From positions 25,714,229 to 25,778,228 of the forward strand of contig CM063504.1 of the NCBI GenBank assembly GCA_032207245.1: DNA of 64,000 nt, in the 5' to 3' direction. This DNA is from Pardosa pseudoannulata. Its lineage: Eukaryota > Arthropoda > Arachnida > Araneae > Lycosidae. The position numbers and the translations under genes are program-made. This document shows, one piece after another, positions 11,534 through 22,959 of this stretch (within the stretch, counting starts at the first letter, position 1; each line of letters begins with the position of its first letter). The notes beneath the pieces are model-generated. The model saw nothing but the letters and a program-made list of their open reading frames with translations, searched no databases and was not told the DNA's origin.

Positions 11534-12387
11534 CTAAAAATAAATTTTAAATATAAATATGTAAATATATTTAACATTTATAAAGACTAAAGAAATACAA
11601 ATTAAAGATTTATTATATGATAAAAAATTTAAAATGGTAGATAATAATGTAGTAAATGATAAAAATGAATACCACAAAATAGCTTTAAATGTAAAAACAA
11701 TAATAAACCATAGAAAAATTATGCTTGAGGTGATCAAGTAATTAGCATACTATGTGAGCATCTCAGGGCTGAAAAGATCAGTATACTTAGATTAAATATG
11801 TATATCCAATTACATTAGCAGCTAGAAGAGGGGAATAAGTATAACAACAGAACCACTGAAATCTAACCACTGAAAACCATTTAAAATCAAATTTACTTAA
11901 AACTTCCTGCTGATTAATCATTAGTAAAGCTTTAATAAAAAGATCCTATTCAGCACTGCACACCTTTCTTCAAAAACTGAATACACAAAACTTCATACAT
12001 ATATTTTAAAGAAAATAAAATTTTGGTAAATATCACACATAAAACAATAGGTTTGAAATTTTGTGACTGCTGTGATCAATTAAACTAAAATCTATGCTTT
12101 TATGCTGATTCTGAATATGCCAAAAATAAAATAATAAATAAGTCAAAAAGTACCCAGAATTGAGGTGGCTACACAGTGATCACAAAACAAAATTTATTAT
12201 TTGTGACCTGGATCTCATTCTTAGAAAAAGCTGAAAGCTAATTGGGTGTTTGTTTGGTCATCTTCATCATCAAATGTAATGGAGGTGTTCATTTAGACAG
12301 GTATTGTTTTATTGTTGGAATTTGAAATTTCCCATTACAAACAGTTGGGATAACCTTAGATTGTAATTTTTTTTAAGGAATTCATCC

Positions 12388-12567
12388 CCTATATAATAAT
12401 AGCCTAAGTTGTCTGTCCACGAATTTATGAAGCAGTTGTACCTGGAATGGATACAGGCATCCATACTGGATTTTTTATAAGTTAGGGTTAGCAAAATTCA
12501 AAGCAAGTTCGAAATCCACCCCATCCCCCCTTTTCGAGCATTTAACTCTATTATTTCAAGTCTTATT
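12388..12567 (+). mobile_element. Helitron-like element, 5' fragment (copy A1)
   Basis: It begins CCTATATAATAATAGCC and carries the blocks TTGTCTGTCC, GGATACAGGCATCC, GTTAGGGTTAGCAAAATTC and CGAAATCCACCCC that are shared with the copies at 12953, 53125 and 54557. It stops where a perfect inverted repeat begins, and the 3' part of the element is absent. Confidence 0.6.
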
Positions 12568-12628
12568 CTCCCTCTTATTCTATACTAAATTCATTCTTGA
12601 TATGAATTTAGTATAGAATAAGAGGGAG
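12568..12628. repeat. Perfect 27-bp inverted repeat with a 7-nt loop
   Basis: The arm at 12568-12594 (CTCCCTCTTATTCTATACTA and seven more bases) is exactly complementary to 12602-12628, with TCTTGAT between them. It sits at the break point of the Helitron-like copy A1. It may be a fold-back replication product. Confidence 0.9.
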
Positions 12629-12802
12629 CAGAGAGGGCGGAGCGTAATATTTAAACTGGAGTGTGTTTACTCGACGCTCATATACTCTAATTAGTTCCTT
12701 CACCATGTGTAGGCCTAGCACGTTCGTTAAAAGGTCTGCCCATTTCATCATCGTACTTTTCAGGTTGATGGTTCTGTCATCAACACAGCCAAACTTTTTC
12801 AA
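12608..12802 (-). pseudogene. Unrecognised 64-codon open segment between two Helitron-like pieces
   Basis: On the minus strand an open frame reads MKKFGCVDDRTINLKSTMMK, then WADLLTNVLGLHMVKELIRV and YERRVNTLQ. Base composition is richer in GC than its surroundings and the residues look protein-like, with amphipathic helices. I do not recognise the family. The open frame runs a few codons upstream of this Met to a stop, and there is no splice signal I trust. It may be a captured gene piece or part of an element's own protein. Confidence 0.3.
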
Positions 12803-12952
12803 ATGTCTAATTAATTTAATATTTACTGCTTTTTCTTTTAAATTCTTATTCCTAAAGTTGTTTTATTGTTTTCAAAATTGTTTTATTATTTTTAAAATAA
12901 ATGTTTACAATTTTTTTTTAACTTTTTATGACTTAAACTTTCTTCTTGTAAT

Positions 12953-13593
12953 GTAATAATAGCTTAAGTTATCTGTCTGTCTGTCCTCGAATTTATGAAG
13001 CGGTTGGACCTGGTACGGATATAGCATCCATATTAGATTTTTGATGAGTTAGGGTTAGCAAAATTCAAAGTGAGTAAAGTTTATCTTTTCCTAAACTATA
13101 GATCCGATTCTAAAATAAATTGGTATGAATAAGCATCGTATCACAGCAAAAAATACTGTCATATTTAAAACGTTCGAAATCCACCTCGTCCCCCTTTTCG
13201 AGTGTTTAATGCCATTACATCAAACCCTATTTTAGGAGCAGGCGATTAAATTTATCACATAATAAATAAGTAAAAATAACAATTTTTCTAACATTATAAC
13301 ATCATTTTGTTAACTATCTTATTTAATCATTTCTTATTTTAAATTATTTAAATATTGTCTGAATTATTTTCATACGTTTTACCACTGAACTTAGATATTA
13401 CATAAATAATTTTCTTTTATACGTGGCTTAAATAATAAATTAGGTACATATGTGATAATTTTAATCTATTATTTTTGTAGAAAGATAATTCTCAGCCAAA
13501 AAACAAGCCATTTTTTTTACCTGCCTCATAGGGTACCTTTACAATTCTGGAAAATTAAAAATTTTACTGATCCTGTCATATGATGGGCTATAT
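12953..13593 (+). mobile_element. Helitron-like non-autonomous element (copy A2)
   Basis: Begins near AATAATAGCTTAAGTTATC and ends with the decayed palindrome CCTGTCATATGATGGG (13572-13587) before CTATAT. It shares its whole length with the copies at 53125-54112 and 54557-55616 but lacks a middle segment present in those. One moderately conserved terminal hairpin and no long terminal inverted repeats favour a Helitron/Helentron-like element over a classical MITE. Confidence 0.6.
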
Positions 13594-13679
13594 GATAATC
13601 TTTTCATACTCTTCAAATGTTTAATATAGAATGCGGAAACAATGCTTAAATATCTTAAGAGTTCAAACACAGGCATTTT

Positions 13680-14240
13680 TGTCAAAGTGCTGAAGATGAT
13701 CCTCACAGCGGGTGACCTCCCCCATTCACCATTGGCAAATGCATAATGATTGAAAAAACTGCATCCGAAGTCAATTTAGCACAAAAAAAAATGTCCACAG
13801 TATTCTTCATAATTCTTTTAAACCTGCATCATGTTTGCACATTACAAAAATTTTATATTCTGAACAGAAAGAAGCTTGTATGTCAATGACTAGCAATCTC
13901 CTTGAAATGATGCATTCAAAAGACATTTGTTTGAAAAACATTATGAATAGGATAAGACTTATTTTAATAATGTCCCAGCTAAAATGTAAATCAGCTGAAA
14001 GTAAAACAGAATCATTTAAAAAGAAGCAAACATTCCATTTGGACATAAGCGGGTCTAGGTTTTTTTCTTGGTTAAAAGTAAGATTCAACAGCATTTTGCA
14101 GTTCAGAGGACATTAAGAAAAATGTGACAAGACAGCTGAAGAAGCTTTCAAATAAATGGTTTCAGGAATGTTTTGAACAATTGTATGAACATGGAAACAG
14201 CAGTTTGAATTTGAAAGGAGACTATTTTGACGACCATGCA
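13680..14240 (+). other. Possible decayed transposon or pseudogene sequence, unassigned
   Basis: Overlapping open frames on both strands, each about 93-95 codons, lie here. The plus-strand one contains MTSNLLEMMHSKDICLKNIM and could be a worn transposase, but no catalytic motif is visible and no splice sites fit. I do not call it a gene. Confidence 0.25.
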
Positions 14241-14472
14241 ATTTAAATTATTCTAAGTGAATTAATATTTATTAGCAAATTCTGCAAACTTTGTGAGATT
14301 TTACTACATAGCTACAGACATAAATGACATGACCAGCACAGATAATAGAATTGTTTAAATTTTTCTATAAAACCACAACGATTTTTACTTTTTAACTAAA
14401 ATGTCACATTAAAAAAAATTGTTATTAGCTAATTTAAAAATAAATATTTTCAGATACAAAGCAAAAACTTAC

Positions 14473-14606
14473 TTGCACAGATCATACAGTATGCTTTCAT
14501 AGACCAGAATAGGACCAGTGCTGCCAAGTAGGGTTAAAGGTTGACCACTGGACAAACTGTAAACTACTCCACAAATCAAAGCAGATAGTAAACACTCAGA
14601 TGCTGC
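14473..14606 (-). CDS. Ndae1: SLC4 transporter, coding exon 13 (helix with GQPLTLLGSTGP)
   Basis: The exon encodes AASECLLSALICGVVYSLSS, GQPLTLLGSTGPILVYESIL and YDLC with two bases of a Lys codon. The G-Q-P-L-T-x-L-G-S-T-G-P-x-L-V motif is the signature of the SLC4 transport core helix near the ion-binding site. It resembles the Na+-driven exchanger branch more than the plain anion exchangers. The donor is GTAAGT. Confidence 0.97.
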
Positions 14607-15189
14607 CTAAATTTTAACAATATGTGGCAATGTGAATGATTAATTCTCATATATATAAAAGAGCATATTATTCAACAAATATTTTTGGAAAATATGTGTG
14701 GGGATAAAATACACCTTTATAAAAAGAAAGTGATAAAATGTTGATTGAAAAAGGGAAAAAAATATACATGAACTACTAATCAAAATGTGATAAAGTTAAA
14801 TAATTGTAGAGTCTGGAAGAACAATGTTAAGGCAGTCTAAGAAAAGAAATTAACAATAAACACTGCATGATATTAATAATCTTCATGACTTTGCAATCAG
14901 AAAATCATTAACTTTAGAAAACTTTATAGCTTAACTTTAGAAAAAATTCTTTACATTTTTTATCAATTGCTTTAATTTTCTAATTACAGCTGACAATAAT
15001 ATATTCATAAATACAGAATAAAACCATTCTGAAAAATTCAATTAAAATATAAATGAAAAAAAATCTTATGTTAACACAATGACTTCCTTGTATACCAATT
15101 ATATCAAATATTATTTTTTAAATTTTGAATATGACATTAGAATCATCATTCACACATTATAGTAAAAAAAAGGGTGAAGTGAACAATTA

Positions 15190-15660
15190 GGTGATAAAGA
15201 ACTCCTAAATACAAAATTACAGCATTTTACGGCTAATCATTTTTGAGTTATTGCCTGATTTATTTAATGTTAATGCACATTAAATGGAAATTTTCCTTAT
15301 ATAGAGTACAAATTGCAATAAAAATAAGAGGTGCAAAACTAGATGTTATAATAATCCTAAATACAAAATTTCAACATTTTATATTGAAATATTTTAGAGA
15401 TATGCTCACATAATAAAAATTTTTAATATAATGTATATTAGCATACATTATATTAGAATTTTTCTTTGTATAGAATTCAGGTTGCAATCAAAAGTGGAGG
15501 ACCACAACTAGATTTTATAGTAGTCTTAAATACATGTCAACCTTCTATGGCTAATAATTTTTGAGTTGAGGCCTAAACTATAATTGTTAAATTGAATTTT
15601 TTGTTATTTCAAGTTTTAGTACTAAAGTTTCCTTATACGTACATTCAGACATACGGTATT
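15190..15660. repeat. Degenerate tandem repeat, about 3 units
   Basis: Related units start near 15203 (TCCTAAATACAAAATTACAG), 15353 (TCCTAAATACAAAATTTC) and 15523 (TCTTAAATACATGTCAAC). They share AGCATTTTACGGCTAA, TTTTTGAGTT and the TTTCCTTATATAGA block. Spacing is about 150-170 bp, and the units are strongly diverged. Confidence 0.6.
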
Positions 15661-16191
15661 AGGATAATGTCTGTATCACCTGCTGCAAAGAAAAACATTC
15701 AGACATAACACTTAAAATATTCAAAATTCAGTCTGCCCTGGTCAAAATACATACTTTTATTAAAATTTTAACTCTGAAATTTATTGTGATTACAATACTT
15801 TTTACTTTGTAAAAAGGAAGTAAAAAGACTCATGGACATGTGCATCATATATGATACTTCTGCCCATTAATGCAGTATCATATATACCTGCATGCGACAC
15901 AGCAATCTGGTAGATTAATGCAAGTAGTGATGGACCAGTGTATCATCTTACTGCTAATGACATTTGAAACTGATGCACATATAACACACCCATCATAAGA
16001 GTTTTCATCAAATCAGAAGCATGCCATCATGTAGAGGTTAAAAGCAAGCATTAAGGTTAAAATATTTCAGGTACATAATTTCAGAATTAAAGTTTCTGAA
16101 TACGTCACTATATTTTATGGAAATATCATTGAAAGATACAAACAGAAATTAATAACTGAAGTAATGTTTAAGATTAGGACATGAAACTTAC

Positions 16192-16366
16192 TATTCTATT
16201 TTCTGTTGCATCAGCAAGTAATTCTCCAAAAGTTATAATCTGGGCAATACAAGCAAAATACAAAAAGACTATGGAAGAAATACACTGCAGTGCAAACAGA
16301 TCTTTGAAATCACTTATATAGCAGCGAGCTTTTCTACGAATGTCATCAATCAATCCTCCAAAGATC
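16192..16366 (-). CDS. Ndae1: SLC4 transporter, coding exon 12 (first transmembrane helix)
   Basis: It encodes IFGGLIDDIRRKARCYISDF followed by KDLFALQCISSIVFLYFACI and AQIITFGELLADATENRI. FGGLxxDxxRxxxxYxSDF is the conserved entry to the membrane domain, and the next hydrophobic stretch is the first helix, closing with the F-G-E-x-L-x-x-A-T loop. Phase is 2 in and 0 out. Confidence 0.96.
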
Positions 16367-17017
16367 CTGAAACGAAATAAACACCATTCTAAGTTTGTTA
16401 TAGTAACTTTGTAATTGTATAGTTTGTTATAGTTTGTAATATAACTTCTCATCTACTTTATTAGGACAATACTTCAAAATTTTTACTACAAAAATGAAGA
16501 GTATTACAGTAGTTTAAAAACGCTTCATTAGAATATGAGGAGTATAATCATATTACACACTTAGAAGTGGATATTGAAACACATACATGCTGTACAACAA
16601 TGTAATAAAAGGAAAATAAAAAATTAAACTAATTTCTTCCAAAAGCCCTCAACATTTTTTTTCATAAACCAGTAAATGAAAAAAAACCCATCCCTCTAAG
16701 AATTTATGATAAACTCCAAGAAGCATTATATTTTATTATACAATGTAACTACACTAAAATATGTTTATCTTCTTTCTCCCTTACTCCCAATATAAAAGAA
16801 CAAGTAAAATGCAAGCAACCGTTTTTAAGAATTTGGGCAAAAAAGCAAATAAAAGTAATAATCACCTTTCGCATTACATTCTGTAGGATTATTTTAATCT
16901 CGTTATATTGAAACACAAACTCAAATATATTATCAAATATTTTACAGCCTGTGAATATTGTACATCGTTTTTTTGCCACGAAAAAACATATTTCAGTTAT
17001 TGCAAATCAATACATAC

Positions 17018-17115
17018 CTCCTTTTTCCACTCCTACCAAAAGCACGGTTGTTTTCAATCATATCAGATGTTTCAACACTTTCATTCTTCTTAGGGTCTGG
17101 CTTTTTACGAGATTC
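17018..17115 (-). CDS. Ndae1: SLC4 transporter, coding exon 11 (linker to the membrane domain)
   Basis: A 98-nt exon encodes ESRKKPDPKKNESVETSDMI and ENNRAFGRSGKR with two bases of the next Arg codon. It is a charged, weakly conserved linker between the cytosolic domain and the first membrane helix, as in the family. The donor is GTATGT, and phase 2 fits the next exon. Confidence 0.88.
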
Positions 17116-17883
17116 CTACATAAAATAATATTAAAAACAACATTATAGAAAATATTTTTAACCTACTAATAATAAAATATGAAACAATTTATTACCTTTT
17201 TATTGGTTTTATTAACAATGCAAGATAAAAATGCTAATTAAAATACAAAATGTATTAAGTTGTTTTTCTCAGCAGTCATTACATATTTCAGCAGGGAAAA
17301 TAATTACCTTATTTATTCCCATATAATGTGCTCTTTTTTTTCCCCAAATATTCAGGACAAAAGCTCGAAGTGCATATTATAAAAAGAATAATTTTTGCTG
17401 CTTCCTGTAATGACCTAATAAACATGAATAAAGACAGCTATTCAAGAAAGAAAATTAAAAGGTAAAAATCTGATTGAATAGAAGTTGCTGTATCTATATT
17501 TAATTACTATTGTACTTCTTTTAAACAATAGTGCTAGCATTACTTATTATTAACTTTGAATGCTAAATTTGCAGTTCCAAATATTTTTTGCATACTCAAT
17601 TACTAGTAACTTAAATGCTGCAGAATAATTAGGTCACTTCTCCATCTAACTCACACACTGTCAGAAAAGACTTTTTTACGGAATGAAAAAAGAATAAAGA
17701 AAACAATTTTTTGTATATAAACTTTAAAGAGAAAGGGGAGGGGGTGAAGTAAGAGATCCCCAATTTCAGTTTCCTCGGTTATCTCATAATAGCCAACTTC
17801 TCACCCTTTCTCAATAATCTTAAACAACTAATAACAAGCATAAAGGACTTTAACTGAGAATGGATTTGTCTTTAGAAATGATG

Positions 17884-18052
17884 GTTTGGAGAGCTAGTCT
17901 ACTATTGAGCTACATGAGAGCTCATGAGACTCAAATGTACTGCTTAAACTGATTTCACAAAGCTATGAACATCCACACCAACCACTGAAACTATGAACTC
18001 CAGTACTGAAAAGTAACACCCTACTCATTTGGCAGTTGTTCAGCTATCTTTA
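17884..18052 (-). repeat. Main-family tRNA-derived SINE, degenerate
   Basis: Minus-strand copy with GGTTTGGAGAGCTAGTCTAC, TATGAACATCCACACC and ACTCCAGTACTGAAAAG. It lies in intron 10 in the same orientation as the host gene. Confidence 0.6.
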
Positions 18053-18240
18053 GAATGACATTTAATCTGTTTAGGACTGTTGGAAAGAGAAAGTGCTTCC
18101 CCTGGTCATTTACATATATTCAAGAGGAAAAATTTATATTTTATAATATGTAATTATTCCATATTCTTTTGGCAAATTTACATTCATGAAAATTGTTTTA
18201 AAACTTAAAGTTCTTATTTTAGATATGAAAATTTTGCTAC

Positions 18241-18387
18241 CTGAGATGCAGTTTGTTGAGGAGGTTCAATTCTAGTAGCTGGATCCCAAACACCTGGGGG
18301 CAATACTGTAGTAGCATCCAAAAATTCATCAACTCCAGCTAGTAAATCGGAGCGAGTTTTTGCTTTGTATGCAACTCCATGGAAAAC
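18241..18387 (-). CDS. Ndae1: SLC4 transporter, coding exon 10 (end of the cytosolic domain)
   Basis: The exon encodes [36 protein letters not shown] and [15 protein letters not shown]-x-V-A-Y-x-A, D-L-L-x-G-x-D-E-F-L and LPPGxWDPxxRIEPP are close family matches. It is phase 0 at both ends (147 nt). The donor is the slightly weak GTAGCA. Confidence 0.97.
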
Positions 18388-19540
18388 CTAAGAATATAGA
18401 AATATTACTTGAAGTATATTTATAAAATATACTTATAACAACATAATTATTTGCAAAGATTTTTTAATTACATAACAAAAATAACTATAAAACATGATAT
18501 AAAATCAAATTTTACTACTGCTCATTATCTTTTTTTTTTCAACGCAGAAAGCAGAACATTTGTCAAAACTCATTAAATTTCTAGTAAACAAATTAAAGTT
18601 AAGAGGCATTAAATAATGACATGCTACTTAAAATAACCTTTCACTGGCCAAGCAGAAAAAAGCAATCAAACCCATTATGCTGATTTTAAATAGATATATT
18701 CAAAACTATAAAATAGTATTTTCAGCTTATAGCATTTCAAAAGACAAAGTTAGAGGTGAGTTAATAGTAAAGGTCAGATTATGCATTTATAAACTGTTTG
18801 ATGTTACCAATTTAAACATTCACAAATCTGATCTGTCATTCATTACATCTTTTGTTGTTAAGTTTTGGTACCAATTGCAGCATGTAGTAAGGCTATTAAT
18901 TATATTTATGGCTTATACAAATCTTGATTTTGCTTTTAATTTTAAACCTTAAAATGAATATATAGAAGTAGATGCAATACTATTCATAAACTTAAAATGA
19001 TCAAAAACAACACTTGATATTAAAACTCAGAATATTTAAAAAATCACAATGAATATTTGCTAGTTTTATAAATTGTTCCCTAATCCTGCTATATTTACTT
19101 TACTGCTTATTTTTAGTAAAGCATACACACAAAAGCACAAATATTGAAACAAAAAGTACTAGTTCAGAGGAATAATAAATATTGCTTCATAATTCATAAA
19201 ATTTGTCCTAAAGACCACAACACATATATTTGAAGATGATACAAAATTTACATGATAGATAAGTATGAAATATTTTAAATGATTGGTATTTAAAAATTGT
19301 GAAAATAATGTCTTCCTCTACATAGCATTATAAAAACACTTCTTTAAAGATCTTTTTTAACAACTCACAATAGAAAGATTCTGTTTTTACTCTTTTAAAT
19401 AATTTTATACATTTAATAGAAAGAATGGATTCTCATAACAACATCAAATAAATTAGACACCTATCTTGATTAGTGCAAATGTCTGTGATGTCAAGTTGGA
19501 GATTTACCTCAATTTTAATCATCCTTAAGAATATCTTTCT
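18388..19540. other. Intron 9 right part, no feature seen
   Basis: AT-rich sequence holding one 91-codon open frame at 18677-18952 with no recognisable motif and no GC rise; I treat it as chance. Confidence 0.5.
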
Positions 19541-20190
19541 CCCATCTGCTAACCTCCCAACAAAAAGACATGCATACCCACAGATTTATCCTCAGTGTTC
19601 TCTGGGTGTACAGGGAGATGTTTTCAGCACCTGTGAGGTCTGAATCTGGCACCCCTGAATAGGGAGCTATGTACATACCTGAGTTGCCTAATCTGACAGC
19701 CGAATGATGGCCGAATGGTTAGGGTACTGGCCTTCGGAACCGGAGTTTGTGGGTTCAAATCCCACTGTGACATGGATGTTCGTAGCCATTCGGAATCGGT
19801 TTTAAGCAGTAAGTCCCGGTCTCATTAGCCCTCGTGTTGCAAAAAGTAGACCGTAGCGCTCCAAACCAAACCAAGCCTAATCTGATAGATGTAAGGTGTC
19901 ATGACATCATGAAGAACATCTCTAATTTTGATTTTCATGAGAGGGGTTCTGTGCCTCTCTTACTTGCCAGCCTCCCACTGAGAAAGAACCTCTAAGAGGA
20001 CCCCTCCTTCTCTCATCAACAGGGAACTTCTTACTTGGAGGTTAACAAGTGGGATTCACAGTTTTATCCTGCAAGATCTCTGACTGTAAAGGGACATGTT
20101 CAGCCTGGTTTGAAACTGACATCCTAGGATTCTAGCCATGTGTACTGACCAACAGTACATTTCAGGCTCAGTAGGATATGTCGTATATTA
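19540..20190. other. GC-richer block hosting the SINE
   Basis: Bases around the SINE are clearly less AT-rich than the rest of the intron, with segments such as CTGTGAGGTCTGAATCTGGC and CCTCCCACTGAGAAAG. I find no reading frame or splice sites. It may be an older transposable element or other foreign insertion. Confidence 0.35.
19700..19874 (+). repeat. Main-family tRNA-derived SINE, best copy, with target duplications
   Basis: The element starts CCGAATGATGGCCGAATGG and has a Pol III A box (TGGCCGAATGG) and B box (GGTTCAAATCC), a middle with TGTTCGTAGCCATTCGGAAT and a tail CCAAACCAAACCAA. It is flanked by GCCTAATCTGACAG on the left (19686-19699) and GCCTAATCTGATAG on the right (19875-19888), a 14-bp target duplication with one mismatch. 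The 175-bp size and these ends define the family that recurs about ten times in this window. Confidence 0.88.
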
Positions 20191-20199
20191 ATCAAAATG

Positions 20200-21384
20200 C
20201 TGTGAGAGAGTTAAGAATATACCAAACCTACTTGATATTAATATGATAATGATATTAATATTTTCAATGTCACATAGATATCCTAAACTGAAGACTGTGA
20301 AGTTTCATGCTACACAATATATATATTTTTGTTGATAAAATGAACAATTAAAAACTCATGCAATGTGCATTTTTCATCTTACCATTGTTTAGGAAAGAAA
20401 CTTGTTCATTCCCAAAGCTATTAGAGTTGTTTAGTATCAATTAAAAGACTGAATATTTATTGCCGGAAATTAAGATGGAAAAGCTGCTAATAAACTTATG
20501 CAAGATTTATATCCTCTTTGTAAAAATGTACAGTGCATACAAAAATTAGAGTTTGCACAAAAATCAGGTATTAAAGTTGATCACTGGTTAAGTCAAGTTA
20601 ACTGTAGTTGAGGGTTATTCTTGATCAAAAATAAACCTTGAACTATATTATTAAAAAATATTAATTACATTATTAGGAAAATTAGTGTTTAGGATCTTTA
20701 CTAGAAGAAACATAAACACAAAGAGTTTTTCTTCTAAAGAGTCTTCAATATCAAACAGTACTATAATTTTTGCAAATATATATAACTTTAATAGTGAAAT
20801 TAAAAAGTAATAAATATATTGTAGGTAACTTGTTTTTGAAGAAAATTTAATGTGGGTGAAACAATGTTTACAATAACTCAAAAACAGTTCAGACAGCTGT
20901 TGTCCTACAGTTTTTCATAAACCAAAGAATGAATGGTTATAGTCATAATCAATTACAAGCATGGGTTATTAAGGAAGTGAGAAACCTTTTCACCACAAGA
21001 GACCCCCTTAAAACTAGACAATTATAAGAATGCATAAGTTAAAATATACATAAATGTAATTTTTGTAAAACTGTTATAGCTCTATCAATTTATTGTACTA
21101 TATAAAAATATAAAAAAATAAGTCATTTGTTTATTATTTAACATAAAAAGTTACAAAGACATTTATATATTCACATAAAGGTAATAACCCGTTGGAAATT
21201 TTTTTTTATAGACTACATATTCATATAGACTACGTCAATAAAAACAATAAAGTAGAAGCATGATTAAATAAATTTATTACATTATAAAGAATATAATAGA
21301 AAACAATAATATTAAGTTATAAAAATATAACAGCTTTTCAAACTTAGAACTTTTTTCTAACTTATGACATTTAATAAATCTTAC
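20200..21384. other. Intron 9 left part, nothing seen
   Basis: AT-rich sequence with no motif or repeat that I can name. Confidence 0.5.
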
Positions 21385-21630
21385 CTCATCTGATAATAAT
21401 GTTGCTATAGCTCTTCCAATTTCATGATATTTTCCACCAGAGCCAAGGGGACCAAGAAGAACAAATATAAACCTTGTTGGAACAGGCACTTCTGTGAGGT
21501 CTCCAAGCTTAGTACTTTCATTTAGTCTAACAAAACATGACACAACTTTATCAAGACAGTCCACTTCTCCAACTAATATGTTTGCAGCTTCAGCTTTTGG
21601 TGGGATTTTTCTCATGAAAGACTGATTGTT
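21385..21630 (-). CDS. Ndae1: SLC4 transporter, coding exon 9 (second half of the cytosolic domain)
   Basis: It encodes [38 protein letters not shown] and [20 protein letters not shown] then [15 protein letters not shown]. The KIPPxAEA/NxLVGEVD and PTRFIFxLLGP motifs are diagnostic of the SLC4 cytosolic domain. Both ends are in phase 0 (246 nt). This is one of the safest exons in the gene. Confidence 0.98.
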
Positions 21631-22822
21631 CTAAAATGAAAATAGAATTAAAAATTGACTACAAATAAGTAATAAACACAATATGCTTTTTGTAAAAAGT
21701 AAATAGTACTAATAAAGGTTCCAATAACACTATGAGAAAAATTTTTTAAAGTATAGAAGGATATTCATGCCTGGCTAATACAATTATTTTCAGTTAGGCA
21801 TAACTTATTTTTAATTTTTTAAATTAAATTAATAAAATATATTTTATTTAAAAGATCCTCTATTAGATAAAAGTTAAAGCATAAGAAAGGAATATAACAA
21901 AACAAAATTTTGAATTGCTGTAAATATGCCATTCAGTTTCATTAACATTTTTAAGTGCAACCCTTTACCTTGAAACATGTTACCTCACACATTCTTCGCT
22001 CATGCAAATGGCATTTGTAACAACAACAACACAACTACTGAAACATATGCTTTTCAAATCGCCTTTGTGTTACTAGTTTAACCAATAGCACACCAACAGA
22101 AAGCACTTGTCACAACAGGAAAACAGAACCAACTTTTGAGGTAGTAGTAAAAGTGTTGAAAATGTATATATTTTTTTTGTTTTAAAGTAAAATTTTTAAA
22201 CATTGTTACTGAATATAAAGCATTAAAGAAAAGTTCAAGGACAATTTATAAAACAAGATTAGTATGGTAAATTTCATTCATATAAATTTTTATTAAAATA
22301 TGACACAAGAGAACAATACATTGAACCTTTAATTTCAAACAGTGAGTCATTCCAAAAATATCAGAAATTATCCAATTTTTCCATGTACAAATAACTGATT
22401 AGTAATTTTTTTTTTTTTTTTTTTGCTTACTAAATGAAAAACAATTATGGTTTACTGTAATTTCTAAGGTTTAATAAGAAATTACAAACTATAGTCTGAT
22501 TTATTAATTTGTTCTTAAATATGAGCACTGATTTTAAAACTAAAGGCATCAATCCATACAACTTAAATTTTTAAGTATCTAAAATACATGCATATCATTG
22601 AACACTTTATTAGTTAATATCCTTAAATATTAAGCAAATATGTTGATCTTAAACTTAACTACTGTCAAATAAAACAGAATGAACATGTTCCAAAGGATAA
22701 TATTAAGTATTCTTGTATTGTTTTTAAAAAATGATTTGAGGCTAAAATCTGGTTAAATAAGATCTGAATTCTTTGTCTTTAAATTTTTCTCCAGCAATGC
22801 ATTATATAATTTAAAAACATAC
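21631..22822. other. Intron 8, nothing but a poly-T tract
   Basis: A T-run of about 17 lies near 22408-22424. Otherwise the intron is plain AT-rich sequence. Confidence 0.5.
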
Positions 22823-22959
22823 CCTATGTAGGACAGTTTCACTTGATGATTCCTCAGGAGATGAACTACTTTTTGCAGATGATGACATCCCACGAAAGGA
22901 TAATGAACTTAAATTGGGAATTATATTATCACCTAAAGCTCCTGTACTTGCAGAGGTTC
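22823..22959 (-). CDS. Ndae1: SLC4 transporter, coding exon 8 (Ser-rich linker)
   Basis: The exon encodes TSASTGALGDNIIPNLSSLS, then FRGMSSSAKSSSSPEESSSE and TVLHR. The NLSSLSFRG piece resembles the short conserved motif of the variable linker in vertebrate SLC4A7/A8/A10. The rest is a Ser/Glu linker likely to be phosphorylated or disordered. The acceptor is the less usual TATGTAAAG, and the donor is GTATGT. Confidence 0.87.

Noticed and set aside
13807..14116. Overlapping 93- and 95-codon frames on both strands as a gene
   Set aside because: No known motif, no splice sites in agreement, and two opposite frames of similar length suggest chance or decay.
18677..18952. 91-codon open frame in intron 9
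   Set aside because: AT-rich codons, no motif and no GC rise; likely chance.
19700..19780. tRNA gene candidates at 0.9, 19.7, 36.1, 52.7 and 61.4 kb
   Set aside because: A- and B-box-like sequences are present, but acceptor stems do not close and SINE bodies follow; these are tRNA-derived retroposons.
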